Assembly: GCA_030429565.1 (NCBI GenBank)
Contig: JAUIFE010000005.1
Span: forward strand, 248,001 to 312,000
Length of the DNA stretch: 64,000 nt
Direction of reading: 5' to 3'
DNA from: Holophagae bacterium
GTDB taxonomy: Bacteria > Acidobacteriota > Holophagae > Acanthopleuribacterales > Acanthopleuribacteraceae
Shown here: positions 35,466 to 44,316 of the stretch, piece after piece
Layout: every line of letters starts with the position of its first letter
Position numbering within the stretch: position 1 is the first letter of the stretch
Notes under the pieces: model-generated
Told to the model about the DNA's origin: nothing
The model's input: only the letters and a program-made list of their open reading frames with translations
Databases searched by the model: none
Translations under genes and position numbers: made by a program

Positions 35466-37105
35466 GCCGGGCCTCCGATGACCGCCAAAACCCGTTCCAG
35501 CGCGAAAAACACGAGCGCCGCGCCAAGCAGCCAGGGCCACCACAGTACCGAACGCTGAATGGTTGTCGGCGTATCCGTTGCCGTCAGTCGCTCGCGGCCG
35601 TGTGATTGCGGCGGCAACCAGGTGCGGCCCTCGCCGGGGTGCAGGTCCAAACGAAACGGCGGCAGGTTGGTTTCAACCGTGGCGGCGTCGATGCGCGTGC
35701 GAGTGAATAGGGGGTTGGCGTTGCCTTTGCTCAGCAGGGTTTGAACCGCGTTAAACCAAAGCAGGGTTGTTAAACGGGCCTGATCGCCGACGCCGGTGGG
35801 GAAACCGGCGAGGTAAACGGTTGTCGGTGCGTCATGGCGGCCGACCCAGGGCACGCCATTGCTGTCGGCCAAGACGGGGAAAAGCGGCGGCAGGTCCGGT
35901 GCGGGCAGGGCGCGCAGTGTTTCGGCAACATCGAGGTTAACCTGATCCAGCAGGGGGCTCCCTTCGCGGAACCAATCGATGCGGGTCTCGCCTGGCTGAA
36001 AACCGGGACCGATGATAAGGCGCGGTCGTTGCCGATCGGCGTCGGCCGACTGATGTGGTGCAAGAACGGTGAACGCGGCGTGATCGGTCTGGTTTTGCCA
36101 GCCAAGTTGATCCAGCCAGGTGCGGTCGGGATGGCGCCAATCCACCACAAATTCGGCGTCGTCCTGCACCGCAATGACGACCTGGTTGTCGGCGCCGTAG
36201 GCGTCTTCCGGGACCAACGTCAGTTCGTAAACGCCAGGTTTCGGTGGGGTAAACAGGTAGGTGCCGCGATCCGCTTGAAAACGGATCGGCAGGTTGTCGT
36301 GGAAGGCGTCGTTGCGGGCCTTGAGGTCGAGGCGAACCTCGGTGGGGGCGCCAAAGCGATGGACCGCAATTTCGATGAGTGGTTGACCGCCGAGGAACGG
36401 ATTGGCGACGGCGCGTACCTCGCTAAAGCCATGGTTGGCAACAGCGTCGCCCACATCGTGCCACACCAATCGGGCGTTGGGGTCGGTACGGACCCAGGTT
36501 GGTGCGGGTAAATCGCTGATAACGAGCACCAGCGGGTCCGCACCTTGTAAGCGGCCTTCATCGCGCTCACGGCTACGCATCGGCAGGCTCAGGTCGGTGC
36601 CGAGCGGACGGGGTTTTAGCGCGGCCACGGCGGTCTCGAATTGCGCCGGGGAAAGGTTGTGGCCGAGATCGCGCTGTTCCAAGTCGAAGGCGGTGAGATG
36701 GAGAATCGGCCGTCGTTGTTGCTGGGCGAGCGCGTCGCGGTTCTCGCGCAAAGCCGCGCGTGCCAGGTCGAGCATGATCGTGCCGTCCACCTGGGTCGCC
36801 ATGCTCGACGAGGTATCAATCCACACCCATAGGTGCAAATCACCGGGTTCGTCGACGGTGTACCACACCTTGTCTTCACTGACGAGGGCGGCACTGATCA
36901 GTAGTAAACACAGAGCTTGCATTACAAACGGCGGTGACTTTAACGGGTTGGTCCAGCGCCACTGGGTTTGAATATTTTCGGCGGCGGTTACCTCGTCGAA
37001 GAAGCGTGCCGCTGAGACACGTCGCGTCAGGTAACGCGGTTTGCGCATGTGCAGCAAAGCCAAAAGGGGGATGAGGGCGGCGCAGAGACCGGCGAAAAAG
37101 ATCAT
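35456..37105 (-). CDS. BatA-like VWA membrane protein
   Basis: A 549-residue protein; start at the ATG at 37105, four bases after the DUF58 gene's stop. It opens IFFAGLCAALIPLLALLHM, then RKPRYLTRRVSAARFF, the N-terminal aerotolerance-regulator (BatA) signature with two membrane segments (to residue 75). A VWA-like domain begins LWVWIDTSSSMATQ (97-101). The middle is a beta-rich region and the C-terminus has a membrane segment (WWPWLLGAALVFFALERVLA). The stop overlaps the next gene. Partner of the MoxR ATPase and DUF58 protein. Confidence 0.85.
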   Translation of the reverse strand: MIFFAGLCAALIPLLALLHMRKPRYLTRRVSAARFFDEVTAAENIQTQWRWTNPLKSPPFVMQALCLLLISAALVSEDKVWYTVDEPGDLHLWVWIDTSSSMATQVDGTIMLDLARAALRENRDALAQQQRRPILHLTAFDLEQRDLGHNLSPAQFETAVAALKPRPLGTDLSLPMRSRERDEGRLQGADPLVLVISDLPAPTWVRTDPNARLVWHDVGDAVANHGFSEVRAVANPFLGGQPLIEIAVHRFGAPTEVRLDLKARNDAFHDNLPIRFQADRGTYLFTPPKPGVYELTLVPEDAYGADNQVVIAVQDDAEFVVDWRHPDRTWLDQLGWQNQTDHAAFTVLAPHQSADADRQRPRLIIGPGFQPGETRIDWFREGSPLLDQVNLDVAETLRALPAPDLPPLFPVLADSNGVPWVGRHDAPTTVYLAGFPTGVGDQARLTTLLWFNAVQTLLSKGNANPLFTRTRIDAATVETNLPPFRLDLHPGEGRTWLPPQSHGRERLTATDTPTTIQRSVLWWPWLLGAALVFFALERVLAVIGGPAWR

Positions 37106-37109
37106 TGGC

Positions 37110-38102
37110 TCACCGCATGAACAAGCGTTTGAGCAGGGGATCCTGCCGGAATTGGTGGCGGAACCAGTCGTAGGCACCGTCTTGGGGTGCGTTCTCGGGC
37201 CAGAACCAAGTGGTGGCGTCTTGCGGGCTGAGACGAAAGGGCTTGAGCAATGCTTGTTTGTGGGCGGCGATGCGGGCCTCGACGGCGTCCAACACGGCCG
37301 CATCGACCTGAAAAAGCGGCTGGGTTTGGGTTTGGCCGGGGCCGAGTAAACGCCGCGCACCGTGGCCGACATGGGCGCGTTCCAGCGGCCACGCGTTGAG
37401 GTCGATGAGCATTCGCCACAGGTGTTTGCGGGCGCCGCGTCGCCATAAATCGGCGAGCGTGCGTTCCAAACGGCCGGCTTCTTGGTAAAAATCGCCGATG
37501 ATCAGCCAGACGGCGGTGGGCGGCAGGTGGCGCGCTAAATCCGCCAGGCTTTGGTCGACCGCATCAGCATTTGGCGTGACGGCGCGAAAGCGTTCGACAA
37601 GGGTGTCGGCGGCGCGGCGCGAACGGACGGTAAACACCTGGCGCGTGTCGGCACCGAGCTGGTGCAGGACAAATTGGTCGCGTTGGCGGCAGGTGAGACG
37701 GGCGAGCGCTTCGGCCAACCACAACGCGATTTGAATTTTCGGCATCGCTTGCGGGTACCACATGCTCGCGCGCATATCGACCGAGACAACCAGGTGCAGC
37801 GGTTGCTCGGCTTCGAAGCGGCGCACCAGGGGTTCGTGGTCCTCGCCGAAGCGGGCCGAGACGCGCCAATCGACGGCGCGGATATCGTCGCCAGGTTGGT
37901 AAGGGGTAAACTCGCGAAAGGCAAGGCTTTCACCGCGACGGCGGGTAAGGTGCCCGCCTTGCGCATTGCTGCGCAGCCGTCGGCGCGCGTCCAAATGGAA
38001 CTGGTGGAGCCAACGGTCGGCTTGCGGTAACGGCTGAAGATCGATAGCCGCCGTCGCGGTCGGGGGCGGCGCGACGGCGCGACGGCGCCAGGGGAGTCGC
38101 AT
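37110..38102 (-). CDS. DUF58 domain protein
   Basis: A 330-residue cytoplasmic protein that ends four bases before the BatA-like start and begins three bases after MoxR's stop. It carries the DUF58 core ESLAFREFTPYQPGDDIRAV, then DWRVSARFGEDHEPLVRRFE, followed by a VWA-like domain with VVSVDMRASMWY in place of the usual DxSxS and a C-terminal Glu/Arg-rich helix. DUF58 proteins co-occur with MoxR ATPases and are thought to be recruited by them. Normal length. Confidence 0.9.
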   Translation of the reverse strand: MRLPWRRRAVAPPPTATAAIDLQPLPQADRWLHQFHLDARRRLRSNAQGGHLTRRRGESLAFREFTPYQPGDDIRAVDWRVSARFGEDHEPLVRRFEAEQPLHLVVSVDMRASMWYPQAMPKIQIALWLAEALARLTCRQRDQFVLHQLGADTRQVFTVRSRRAADTLVERFRAVTPNADAVDQSLADLARHLPPTAVWLIIGDFYQEAGRLERTLADLWRRGARKHLWRMLIDLNAWPLERAHVGHGARRLLGPGQTQTQPLFQVDAAVLDAVEARIAAHKQALLKPFRLSPQDATTWFWPENAPQDGAYDWFRHQFRQDPLLKRLFMR

Positions 38103-38105
38103 GCT

Positions 38106-39248
38106 TTAAACCTCGCCGCACAAATCTTGGAAACGCGCGTCGAAGCGCTCACGGTAGGCGTTGTCGCTGGGTGCACACAAACTGCAGAGTTGCTTGAGGA
38201 ACGATTCACCACCACCGGATGCGGCCTCGCTTTGTCGGTCGAGCCAATCGATGGAAAGCTGCAGACGATGGCGCAGGGCCGGGACGACGATGTGGGCCAG
38301 CGATTCGGCGTCGGCGAGGTCTTTGTTCTCAAATAGTAAAGTCCAGGCTTTGGCCCCGAGCTGCAAGGCCACGGCGGCACGTGGACCAAAGCCATAGAGC
38401 AACGCGCCGTCGAGCAGGTGCTTGAGTTCTTCGACTTGGCGACCCGCTAGACCTTGTAGTTGGTCGAACCGGCCGTTGGTCGCCGCGAAAAGGTTGAGAA
38501 TGTGGCTTTCGACCGAGCCGGTCACTTCCAGTGCGCGAATGCGTTTGCCCAGCTCGACAAATTTGGCCTTGGAATCATCGACATCCTTGGGCAGGTGACG
38601 GTTATCGATTGCCGAGGCGGGCGCCGTGACGCCGGCGCCGGTTTGTTTGGCGAGAATCGCCCGCAGCGTGCGGTTGTCGGGCGTCGGCATGGCGATTTTA
38701 AACATAAAACGGTCGGCTTGCGCTTCGGGCAAGGCGTAGGTACCTTCGTGATCGATGGGGTTCTGAGTGGCGAGCACGAAAAAGGGCGGGGCGAGGGCGT
38801 GCTGGTCGCCAAGCACAGTGACTTGACGTTCGGCCATGGCTTCGAGCATGGCTGATTGCGTTTTCGGTGTGGCGCGGTTGATTTCATCGGCCAGCAGCAG
38901 GTGGGTGAAGATCGGTCCCTGGCGGAAGTTCAAACGATTGCGATTCTCAAAATCGGGCATCCAGGTGCCGGTGATATCGGCCGGCATCAGATCCGGGGTG
39001 AACTGAATGCGCCCAAACGGCAGCGCCAGCACCCGGCCCAAGGTTTTGATTAGCTCGGTTTTTCCGAGACCGGGGTTGCCCTCCAGCAGCACATGGCCTT
39101 CGCTGTAAAGCGCGACCAAACACAACTTAGTGACATACTCGACGCCGAACATGGTGGCGGCGGTGGTTTCGATTAGGGATGATGCAAAGGATTTGACGGC
39201 TTGACTCAAGGTGACCTCATTGTTGCTGCTTGGTTGGATTGTCGGCAT
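38106..39248 (-). CDS. MoxR-family AAA+ ATPase
   Basis: A MoxR/RavA-clade ATPase of about 370-380 residues. Walker A is LLEGNPGLGKTELIK and Walker B is HLLLADEINRATPKTQ, followed by LLEAMAERQVTVLGD and ATQNPIDHEGTYALPEAQAD (sensor 1 and Arg region). The C-terminal lid includes YGFGPRAAVALQLGAKAW. ATG 39248 overlaps the upstream gene by 32 bases and lacks a binding site; TTG at 39209 has GAGGT four bases before it and could be the true start. MoxR proteins act as chaperone-like ATPases for VWA-containing complexes, exactly the genes that follow. Confidence 0.92.
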   Translation of the reverse strand: MPTIQPSSNNEVTLSQAVKSFASSLIETTAATMFGVEYVTKLCLVALYSEGHVLLEGNPGLGKTELIKTLGRVLALPFGRIQFTPDLMPADITGTWMPDFENRNRLNFRQGPIFTHLLLADEINRATPKTQSAMLEAMAERQVTVLGDQHALAPPFFVLATQNPIDHEGTYALPEAQADRFMFKIAMPTPDNRTLRAILAKQTGAGVTAPASAIDNRHLPKDVDDSKAKFVELGKRIRALEVTGSVESHILNLFAATNGRFDQLQGLAGRQVEELKHLLDGALLYGFGPRAAVALQLGAKAWTLLFENKDLADAESLAHIVVPALRHRLQLSIDWLDRQSEAASGGGESFLKQLCSLCAPSDNAYRERFDARFQDLCGEV

Positions 39249-41304
39249 TGGTGGCGCGGTGATCGCGCAAAAGTTCGGCGACCCAGGCGGGTAGCGGTTG
39301 GGTCGCGCTGGGGGTTTGCTCGGGCGCACGGCCGTCGCGGTAGATGCTTGCTTTGCGTGGCCGCGGTGGCTCGTCCTGGTTGCGTTGTTCCCGGTTGGGG
39401 TTCTGACCCTCGCCGTCGCCCATCAATGTTGGGATCTCGATTTCGATCGTCTGGTCGTTTGTTTTTGGGAAGTCGGGTACCGGACCGCCGGCGCCGCGCT
39501 GGACCGCTGAGTTCTGCTTGCCGGCGGTGGTGCTTTCAGAGGGTTGTGAGCCTGGACCGCCATTGCCCTGATCCGCGCTGCCTTGGCTTGCCGACCGGCC
39601 TTCTTTGGTTGCGTCACCGGCGCCGCCTGGTTTGCCTTGGTTCGTTTGATTGCTTTGGCCGCCATTTTGGCCGCCGCCTTCTTGTGTCTCGCCGGCCTCA
39701 TCGGCTTGGTCCTTGTTTTGCCCGTTGCCGGCACCATTCGCGTCGGCCGTATCGGACTCGGCCGTATCGGATTCGGCGGCATCCGGTGAGGATGATGCTT
39801 CATCGGTCGACTGACCGTCACTCTCGCCTGTTTCGCCGGCGGGGGAAGGGGCGTCGCCTGGCTGGTTTGCCGGTTTGGTTTGATCGCCACCCCGTTGGTC
39901 GTTGCCTTTGGTCGGGGTTTGTCCGTCCTCGCTCGCTTCTCTGCCCGACTCGGCCTCGGGTTGCGGCTTTTGGGCCGGCGCGTCAGGGGCGTTTTGGGCT
40001 TCACCGGAACCCTTGTCCGGTTGACCCGAGGGATCGCTTGCGCCGTCCTGGTTCGGTTCATTTTGCGTTGCTTGTGGGTTGCTCGAGGATGGCTTGTCAC
40101 CCTGGTTTGTTTGTCGTGGTGTGGCCTGTGAACGGTCATTTTGCGACGATGAGCCGTTTTCTGCGTTTCCGTCGTCGGACGGGTTACCCTGTCGCCGGCC
40201 TTGCTCGCTTGAGGACCCTTGCCGGTTTGGGTTGCCGGTGTTCGCGCCGTTTGGGTCGGCGCCGGCCTGGGCGTTGTCGCCCGCTGTTTTTTCGCCTTCG
40301 CTCGGGGTGGCTTGTTGATTGGCGTTGTTTTTGGTGTCTTGGCTGCCGTTTTCACTCGCCGGCGGCGTTGCCTGGTGTGCGGCGGCATCGCCGGTGCCGT
40401 CGGTTTTTGACGTCTCATCCTGGGTGCGTGCCGGCCGGCTGTGGGCAAAACCCGCGCTGCCGTCCGGTAGGCGATGGGCGGCGTCCGCCAACCACCAGAG
40501 TGGTAAAGCAAACAAGGCGGCGAGCGTCCAAACCACCAGTAAACGCGGTAAGCGACGGCGAATATCACGGCGCCATTCGGCGGCGGTGGGCAGCGGCAGG
40601 CGCGGCATTTGGCGCGAGCGATCAGGGTTTTCGAGCAAGTTGGCCAGTTGGCTAAAGCGGCTGCCTGGCTGGGCTAAATCGTGGCGGCGAGCGGTTTCGT
40701 ACCGCAGAAGAAGATGCCAGGAAGCCGCTGTATTGAGGTTGTCACCGTGGTGCAGGCAAATACCGAGCAGCGTCGGCGTGCGACGGCCCGCGCTCGCCAG
40801 GGCATAGGCGCACAGGCCTAAAGCGCCCGCCGCCGCCGGCAGCGGCAGCAGACCCAGGCGGCCGTCCCACAACAACAAACAGGCGAGCAGTAATGGGACA
40901 AGGGTTAAACCGTGTTGCATCAACCAGAACCAATGCATATAGGCACGGCGCCAAGCGTCGAGAACGGCGGTGACCGCGCCTTGGTTGCGCCGTGTTTCGG
41001 CGGCGGCGGCGCGGTAGGCCAAGCCACGGGCGACGAGGGCGAGGGCGACCCAAGCCGTTAGTGTTCGGATCAACCAGGGTAGCCACATCGGTTTGCTGAG
41101 TAGTAACAATACGAGGAACACAAGGGCCGCCACCCAAGCGCCCCACTGCCAACTGCTGCTCTGATGATGGAGGTCGCGGGCGCGTCGCGCGCTGCGATGC
41201 AAGCCGCGACGAACTGCCGCGACACGGTGGCGCAGCGCCTGCGCGAACAACAATAGGTTGGTGCGGGCGTGGTTCAATTGGAAGCGATCAATCAGCGACG
41301 ACAA
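39217..41304 (-). CDS. Membrane protein with long low-complexity hydrophilic tail (MoxR operon)
   Basis: A 695-residue protein. I chose TTG at 41304 because GGAGGA lies eight bases upstream; upstream codons are not protein-like. The N-terminal 310 residues contain about five hydrophobic segments (WQWGAWVAALVFLVLLLLSK, HGLTLVPLLLACLLLW and LPRLLVVWTLAALFALPLWW among them). From about residue 320 to 610 the chain is almost pure Q/N/G/S/D/E/P. The end is ordered again (QTIEIEIPTLMGDGEG and LPAWVAELLRDH). The layout resembles the large membrane proteins (DUF4175-like) that often head MoxR/DUF58 operons. It is first gene of the operon and overlaps MoxR. The tail lies on the non-membrane side, probably disordered. 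Confidence 0.75.
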   Translation of the reverse strand: MSSLIDRFQLNHARTNLLLFAQALRHRVAAVRRGLHRSARRARDLHHQSSSWQWGAWVAALVFLVLLLLSKPMWLPWLIRTLTAWVALALVARGLAYRAAAAETRRNQGAVTAVLDAWRRAYMHWFWLMQHGLTLVPLLLACLLLWDGRLGLLPLPAAAGALGLCAYALASAGRRTPTLLGICLHHGDNLNTAASWHLLLRYETARRHDLAQPGSRFSQLANLLENPDRSRQMPRLPLPTAAEWRRDIRRRLPRLLVVWTLAALFALPLWWLADAAHRLPDGSAGFAHSRPARTQDETSKTDGTGDAAAHQATPPASENGSQDTKNNANQQATPSEGEKTAGDNAQAGADPNGANTGNPNRQGSSSEQGRRQGNPSDDGNAENGSSSQNDRSQATPRQTNQGDKPSSSNPQATQNEPNQDGASDPSGQPDKGSGEAQNAPDAPAQKPQPEAESGREASEDGQTPTKGNDQRGGDQTKPANQPGDAPSPAGETGESDGQSTDEASSSPDAAESDTAESDTADANGAGNGQNKDQADEAGETQEGGGQNGGQSNQTNQGKPGGAGDATKEGRSASQGSADQGNGGPGSQPSESTTAGKQNSAVQRGAGGPVPDFPKTNDQTIEIEIPTLMGDGEGQNPNREQRNQDEPPRPRKASIYRDGRAPEQTPSATQPLPAWVAELLRDHRATNADNPTKQQQ

Positions 41305-41635
41305 GCGGGCGATCCTCCAGCCGGCGAATGGGACAAGTAGGAAAGGCGGACAGCGGTCCGTCCTAGAGCAAATGCGGTAATGGTTACGTTGGCGGGCTGC
41401 GCAAAGTTGGGCGGCAAGACGCGGCGGCGTGAGACGGTTTGACTTAGGTCCGTTCAAAAAGTCTGCCATAGGCGTGGTTTTGCCGCAATCGCGGAAACGT
41501 GGTTTGTGGTGGTGCGGCACATGACGGCTTGGGGTTTGGGCAAGTTCGGTTAGAATAGGAAACTTTGCCGGGCGTGGTTGCGTCAGAACGGTATACGACA
41601 TTCAATGTGTGGTGAGGTGACACATTAATTCAGTA
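41305..41635. promoter_or_regulatory. Divergent promoter region
   Basis: 330 bases between the minus-strand MoxR operon and the plus-strand M50 protease gene. No gene is supported. TTGGTTAAACC-like or TATACGAC motifs (about 41590) could be promoter parts, but no pair is convincing. Confidence 0.35.
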
Positions 41636-42274
41636 ATGATTTTGGACTTTTTGATTTGGGCCAGTGTGTTCATTTTTTCGGCGACCTGTCACGAAGCAGC
41701 GCACGCGCTGGTGGCGAAACTGGGTGGTGACGATACAGCCTACGCCGCCGGCCAGGTAACGCTTAATCCGGTGCCGCACATTCAACGCGAACCGGTCGGC
41801 ATGATTGTGATTCCCGCGATTTCGTTTTTTCTCTCGGGCAGCATGATTGGTTGGGCCAGCGCGCCCTACAATCCCAATTGGGCCGCGCGTTACCCGCGTC
41901 GCTCGGCGTTTATGGCGCTGGCCGGACCGGCCGCCAACTTGGTCCTGTTTGTGTTTGGTGTGATTGCCCTGCACCTAACCTTTGCTTTTGCCGCGCCATT
42001 GGGGGCGGGTTTGCTGGAGTTTCTATCCAAACTCTTTTTCATCTTTGCGTCACTGAACTTGCTGCTTTGCGTTTTTAACCTGATTCCGGTACCGCCGTTG
42101 GATGGGGCCGAAATCATTTTGTTGTTTTTCCCAGAGTCCCGTGCCGAGGAAATTCGTTACAAGATGCGCAGCGTCGGCATGGTGGCGTTTTTAATTGTCT
42201 TTTTTGTGTTTCCCAAGATCTATTACCCTATCCATCGCTTCGTCTTTGCGCTGGTGGGTTTTCCGCTCGGCTAG
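41636..42274 (+). CDS. Site-2-protease-family (M50) intramembrane metalloprotease
   Basis: A 212-residue integral membrane protein. The zinc motif ATCHEAAHALVAKLGGD (His19, Glu20, His23) lies in the first membrane segment and the third ligand in FNLIPVPPLDGAEI (Asp about 159). About five to six hydrophobic segments are visible. Small members of this family (YwhC-like) lack PDZ domains and their substrates are mostly unknown; they cut transmembrane peptides. Start ATG 41636 directly follows an in-frame TAA; the nearest binding-site-like GAGGTG is about 17 bases upstream, so translation signals are poor. Faces the next gene convergently. Confidence 0.9.
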   Translation: MILDFLIWASVFIFSATCHEAAHALVAKLGGDDTAYAAGQVTLNPVPHIQREPVGMIVIPAISFFLSGSMIGWASAPYNPNWAARYPRRSAFMALAGPAANLVLFVFGVIALHLTFAFAAPLGAGLLEFLSKLFFIFASLNLLLCVFNLIPVPPLDGAEIILLFFPESRAEEIRYKMRSVGMVAFLIVFFVFPKIYYPIHRFVFALVGFPLG

Positions 42275-42280
42275 GTCGGC

Positions 42281-42313
42281 ACCCCGTCAACTGAAGATCA
42301 GGTGACGGGGGTT
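42281..42313. terminator. Convergent hairpin
   Basis: ACCCCGTCA (42281-42289) pairs with TGACGGGGGT (42303-42312), with an inner CTGA/TCAG extension. It lies between two convergent stop codons and probably serves both transcripts, although T-tracts are lacking. Confidence 0.55.
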
Positions 42314-42317
42314 AACC

Positions 42318-44126
42318 TCAATCGCAGACGTTGTAGGTGTCACACAGCGTTTGCGGCACACAGAAGTAGGTGACGCTAATGGCTGGGTTTTTGCGTTTGC
42401 CCTTGCGGTACGGATAAATGGTACGGGTCGAGCTGGTGTAGCGGTCGAGCACGCGGTAACCGGCGCGACAGGCGCATTCCGACCAACTCATCAGGCCGCC
42501 GTCATGATTGCGCCACGAGGGGCGCAATCCTTGGCCCGACATTTCGTGAACATGGCGGAAACCGGCGTGGTACGTGTTCCAGGCGGTGTTGAGCAAATCG
42601 CTGTCGCTGAGGCCGGTTTCCTCGGTAAAGATCAACAAAATGCCTGCTTCGGCATAGCCGCGGAACACCTCGACCATTTTTTCGTCGGATTGGTCGCGCA
42701 CCTCGTGAAAACCGTTGCCGACGACCATAACCGCGTGGCGGTCGTTTAAGCCGTCGGCGTGTAGGCGCTCGGTGATTTTTTCGGGACGGCCGATATCGGC
42801 GTTGCGAATGAACTGCATGTTGGCGGGTAGATAGCCTTTTTGCTGTTCTTTAATGGCCTCATCAATGGCGGCGTCTTCCAGATCGGCACCGTAGTAACGC
42901 AGGCTCTCTTCGCCGTTGCGCTGAAAACGCTGACGGGTCGCTTCGCCCTTGCCGACGGCGTGTTCAATGTAAACGCTGTAGTCGAACTCGAACCGTTTGC
43001 AGAAGTCGTCGAGTGCTTGGTTGGCGGCTTTAAAGGTTTTGCGGTTGGCGTCTTGGCTGGCGGCGACGTTTTCGCCGCGACTGACCCAAGCGGTGCCGGT
43101 GCGGCCGCGCAAAATGTCGCTCAAGTGTTCAGCGTAACTCGCATAGGCGCCGACGATGCCGAATGGGCCGGGACCACGCTCAAAGACACGTTCGCCGAGC
43201 AGGGTGACATTGCCTTCTTTAAGCAAGCCGCATTGTTCCAAAAACTGCACGAGTTGCGCAAAGCAATGGGGGATTTCATCGACGAAGGTGGTGCCCTTTT
43301 CCAGTTTGGGTGTGAGCTCCAAGGCGCGCAGTGCCAGGACAATCGGCAACAAGCGGAAGCCGGCTTCCAGTTCCCAGTGGGTCGCGTACCAAGCGGTTTC
43401 GCAGCGTTGTTTGGCGGCGCTAAAGGTCAGCATGCTCTTCAGCCGGCCGTCGTCCCATTCGGGATGACGGCCCTCGCTAAACCAGGCCATCCACACGCGC
43501 GTCATATCGACCCGTTCCGATTTGTTGAGCGCAACCAGTTGGGTGTGCATACGGCGCACCTGGGCGTCTTTTGATAGGTAAAAAGCGCCGTCTTCGCGGG
43601 TGAGGTAGCCGCGTGACAACAAAAAGTGCAAATCAATCTTGAGCTGGCGTTCGTTGAAGTCATTGCTTGCGGCGAAGGTTGCCGGATCGAGTGCGTTGTC
43701 TTTTAACAACCAGCCGGTAATGCCAAGCAGCTTGTGCGTCGAAAGCACGTGGCGCAGCAACCACAAATCGGAGGGTGCGGTGATTGCCGCTGTAAAGACC
43801 ATGTTTTGCAGTACTTTCATCGCGCGCTTAGCGGATGCCGTGTCTGCTTCTGTGATTTGTTCTTTTTCCAGCGCCGTGTCAATAATTTTGCGGCAATCGG
43901 TGACCCAATCCAGAATCGCTAAACCGTCTTGAAACAGGTGCGGTACCTTGGTCACAAATAACTGAAAGCTGGACTCGTCGATAAAAGGAAAACCGGCCGA
44001 GGTTAAACTGGAAGGGCCGGCGACAACGGCCTTGAGTTTCTGTGACTGTGGATGGTGGCCGAGCGATTCGGCCTGTTCCAGAACGCGCCACAGGTCCGGG
44101 TTTCGCAAAGGGGTGTCGTTTTTCAA
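42318..44126 (-). CDS. SAM-dependent methyltransferase-like protein, large N-terminal extension
   Basis: A 602-residue protein. Start is taken as TTG at 44126, with GGAGG eight bases upstream; the upstream ATG at 44192 has no binding site. The N-terminal 330 residues are helical, with a winged-helix-like part (DLHFLLSRGYLTREDGAFYL). The C-terminal half has a Rossmann methyltransferase look: VYIEHAVGKGEATRQRF, RYYGADLEDAAIDEA, FIRNADIGRPEKI, then HAVMVVGNGFHEVRDQSDEK and AGILLIFTEETGLSDSDLL. The usual GxGxG motif is poorly matched (VGKGEA), so cofactor binding is uncertain. The last residues contain several cysteines (CACRAG, YFCVPQTLCDTYNVCD). No neighbours suggest a pathway. Confidence 0.65.
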   Translation of the reverse strand: MKNDTPLRNPDLWRVLEQAESLGHHPQSQKLKAVVAGPSSLTSAGFPFIDESSFQLFVTKVPHLFQDGLAILDWVTDCRKIIDTALEKEQITEADTASAKRAMKVLQNMVFTAAITAPSDLWLLRHVLSTHKLLGITGWLLKDNALDPATFAASNDFNERQLKIDLHFLLSRGYLTREDGAFYLSKDAQVRRMHTQLVALNKSERVDMTRVWMAWFSEGRHPEWDDGRLKSMLTFSAAKQRCETAWYATHWELEAGFRLLPIVLALRALELTPKLEKGTTFVDEIPHCFAQLVQFLEQCGLLKEGNVTLLGERVFERGPGPFGIVGAYASYAEHLSDILRGRTGTAWVSRGENVAASQDANRKTFKAANQALDDFCKRFEFDYSVYIEHAVGKGEATRQRFQRNGEESLRYYGADLEDAAIDEAIKEQQKGYLPANMQFIRNADIGRPEKITERLHADGLNDRHAVMVVGNGFHEVRDQSDEKMVEVFRGYAEAGILLIFTEETGLSDSDLLNTAWNTYHAGFRHVHEMSGQGLRPSWRNHDGGLMSWSECACRAGYRVLDRYTSSTRTIYPYRKGKRKNPAISVTYFCVPQTLCDTYNVCD

Positions 44127-44246
44127 ACCAAAGCCTCCGCGGGTAATGTGCGTGGGGTTCAGTGTATCAGGCTGGTCCTGTAACAGTCGCACAGTAAATG
44201 CAAAAATGTGTCGTTAAATGAGTTAACTTGCTGATCTGGTGCTAAA

Positions 44247-44271
44247 AAAGACGCGCCTGAAGCGCGTCTTT
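44247..44271 (-). terminator. Intrinsic terminator after propeller gene
   Basis: AAAGACGCGC (44247-44256), five-base loop, GCGCGTCTTT (44262-44271). Read on the minus strand the stem is followed by TTTT, so it ends the gene that stops at 44317. Confidence 0.85.
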
Positions 44272-44316
44272 CTTGTGAAAATAGCTTGCTGTCGTGAATC
44301 TTTTAGCGCTCACGGA

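Noticed and set aside
39201..40655. 484-codon plus-strand open frame opposite the low-complexity tail
   Set aside because: Arg/Gly/Cys-rich composition, no binding site; it is the antisense shadow of the Q/N/G/S-rich coding region of the MoxR-operon membrane protein.
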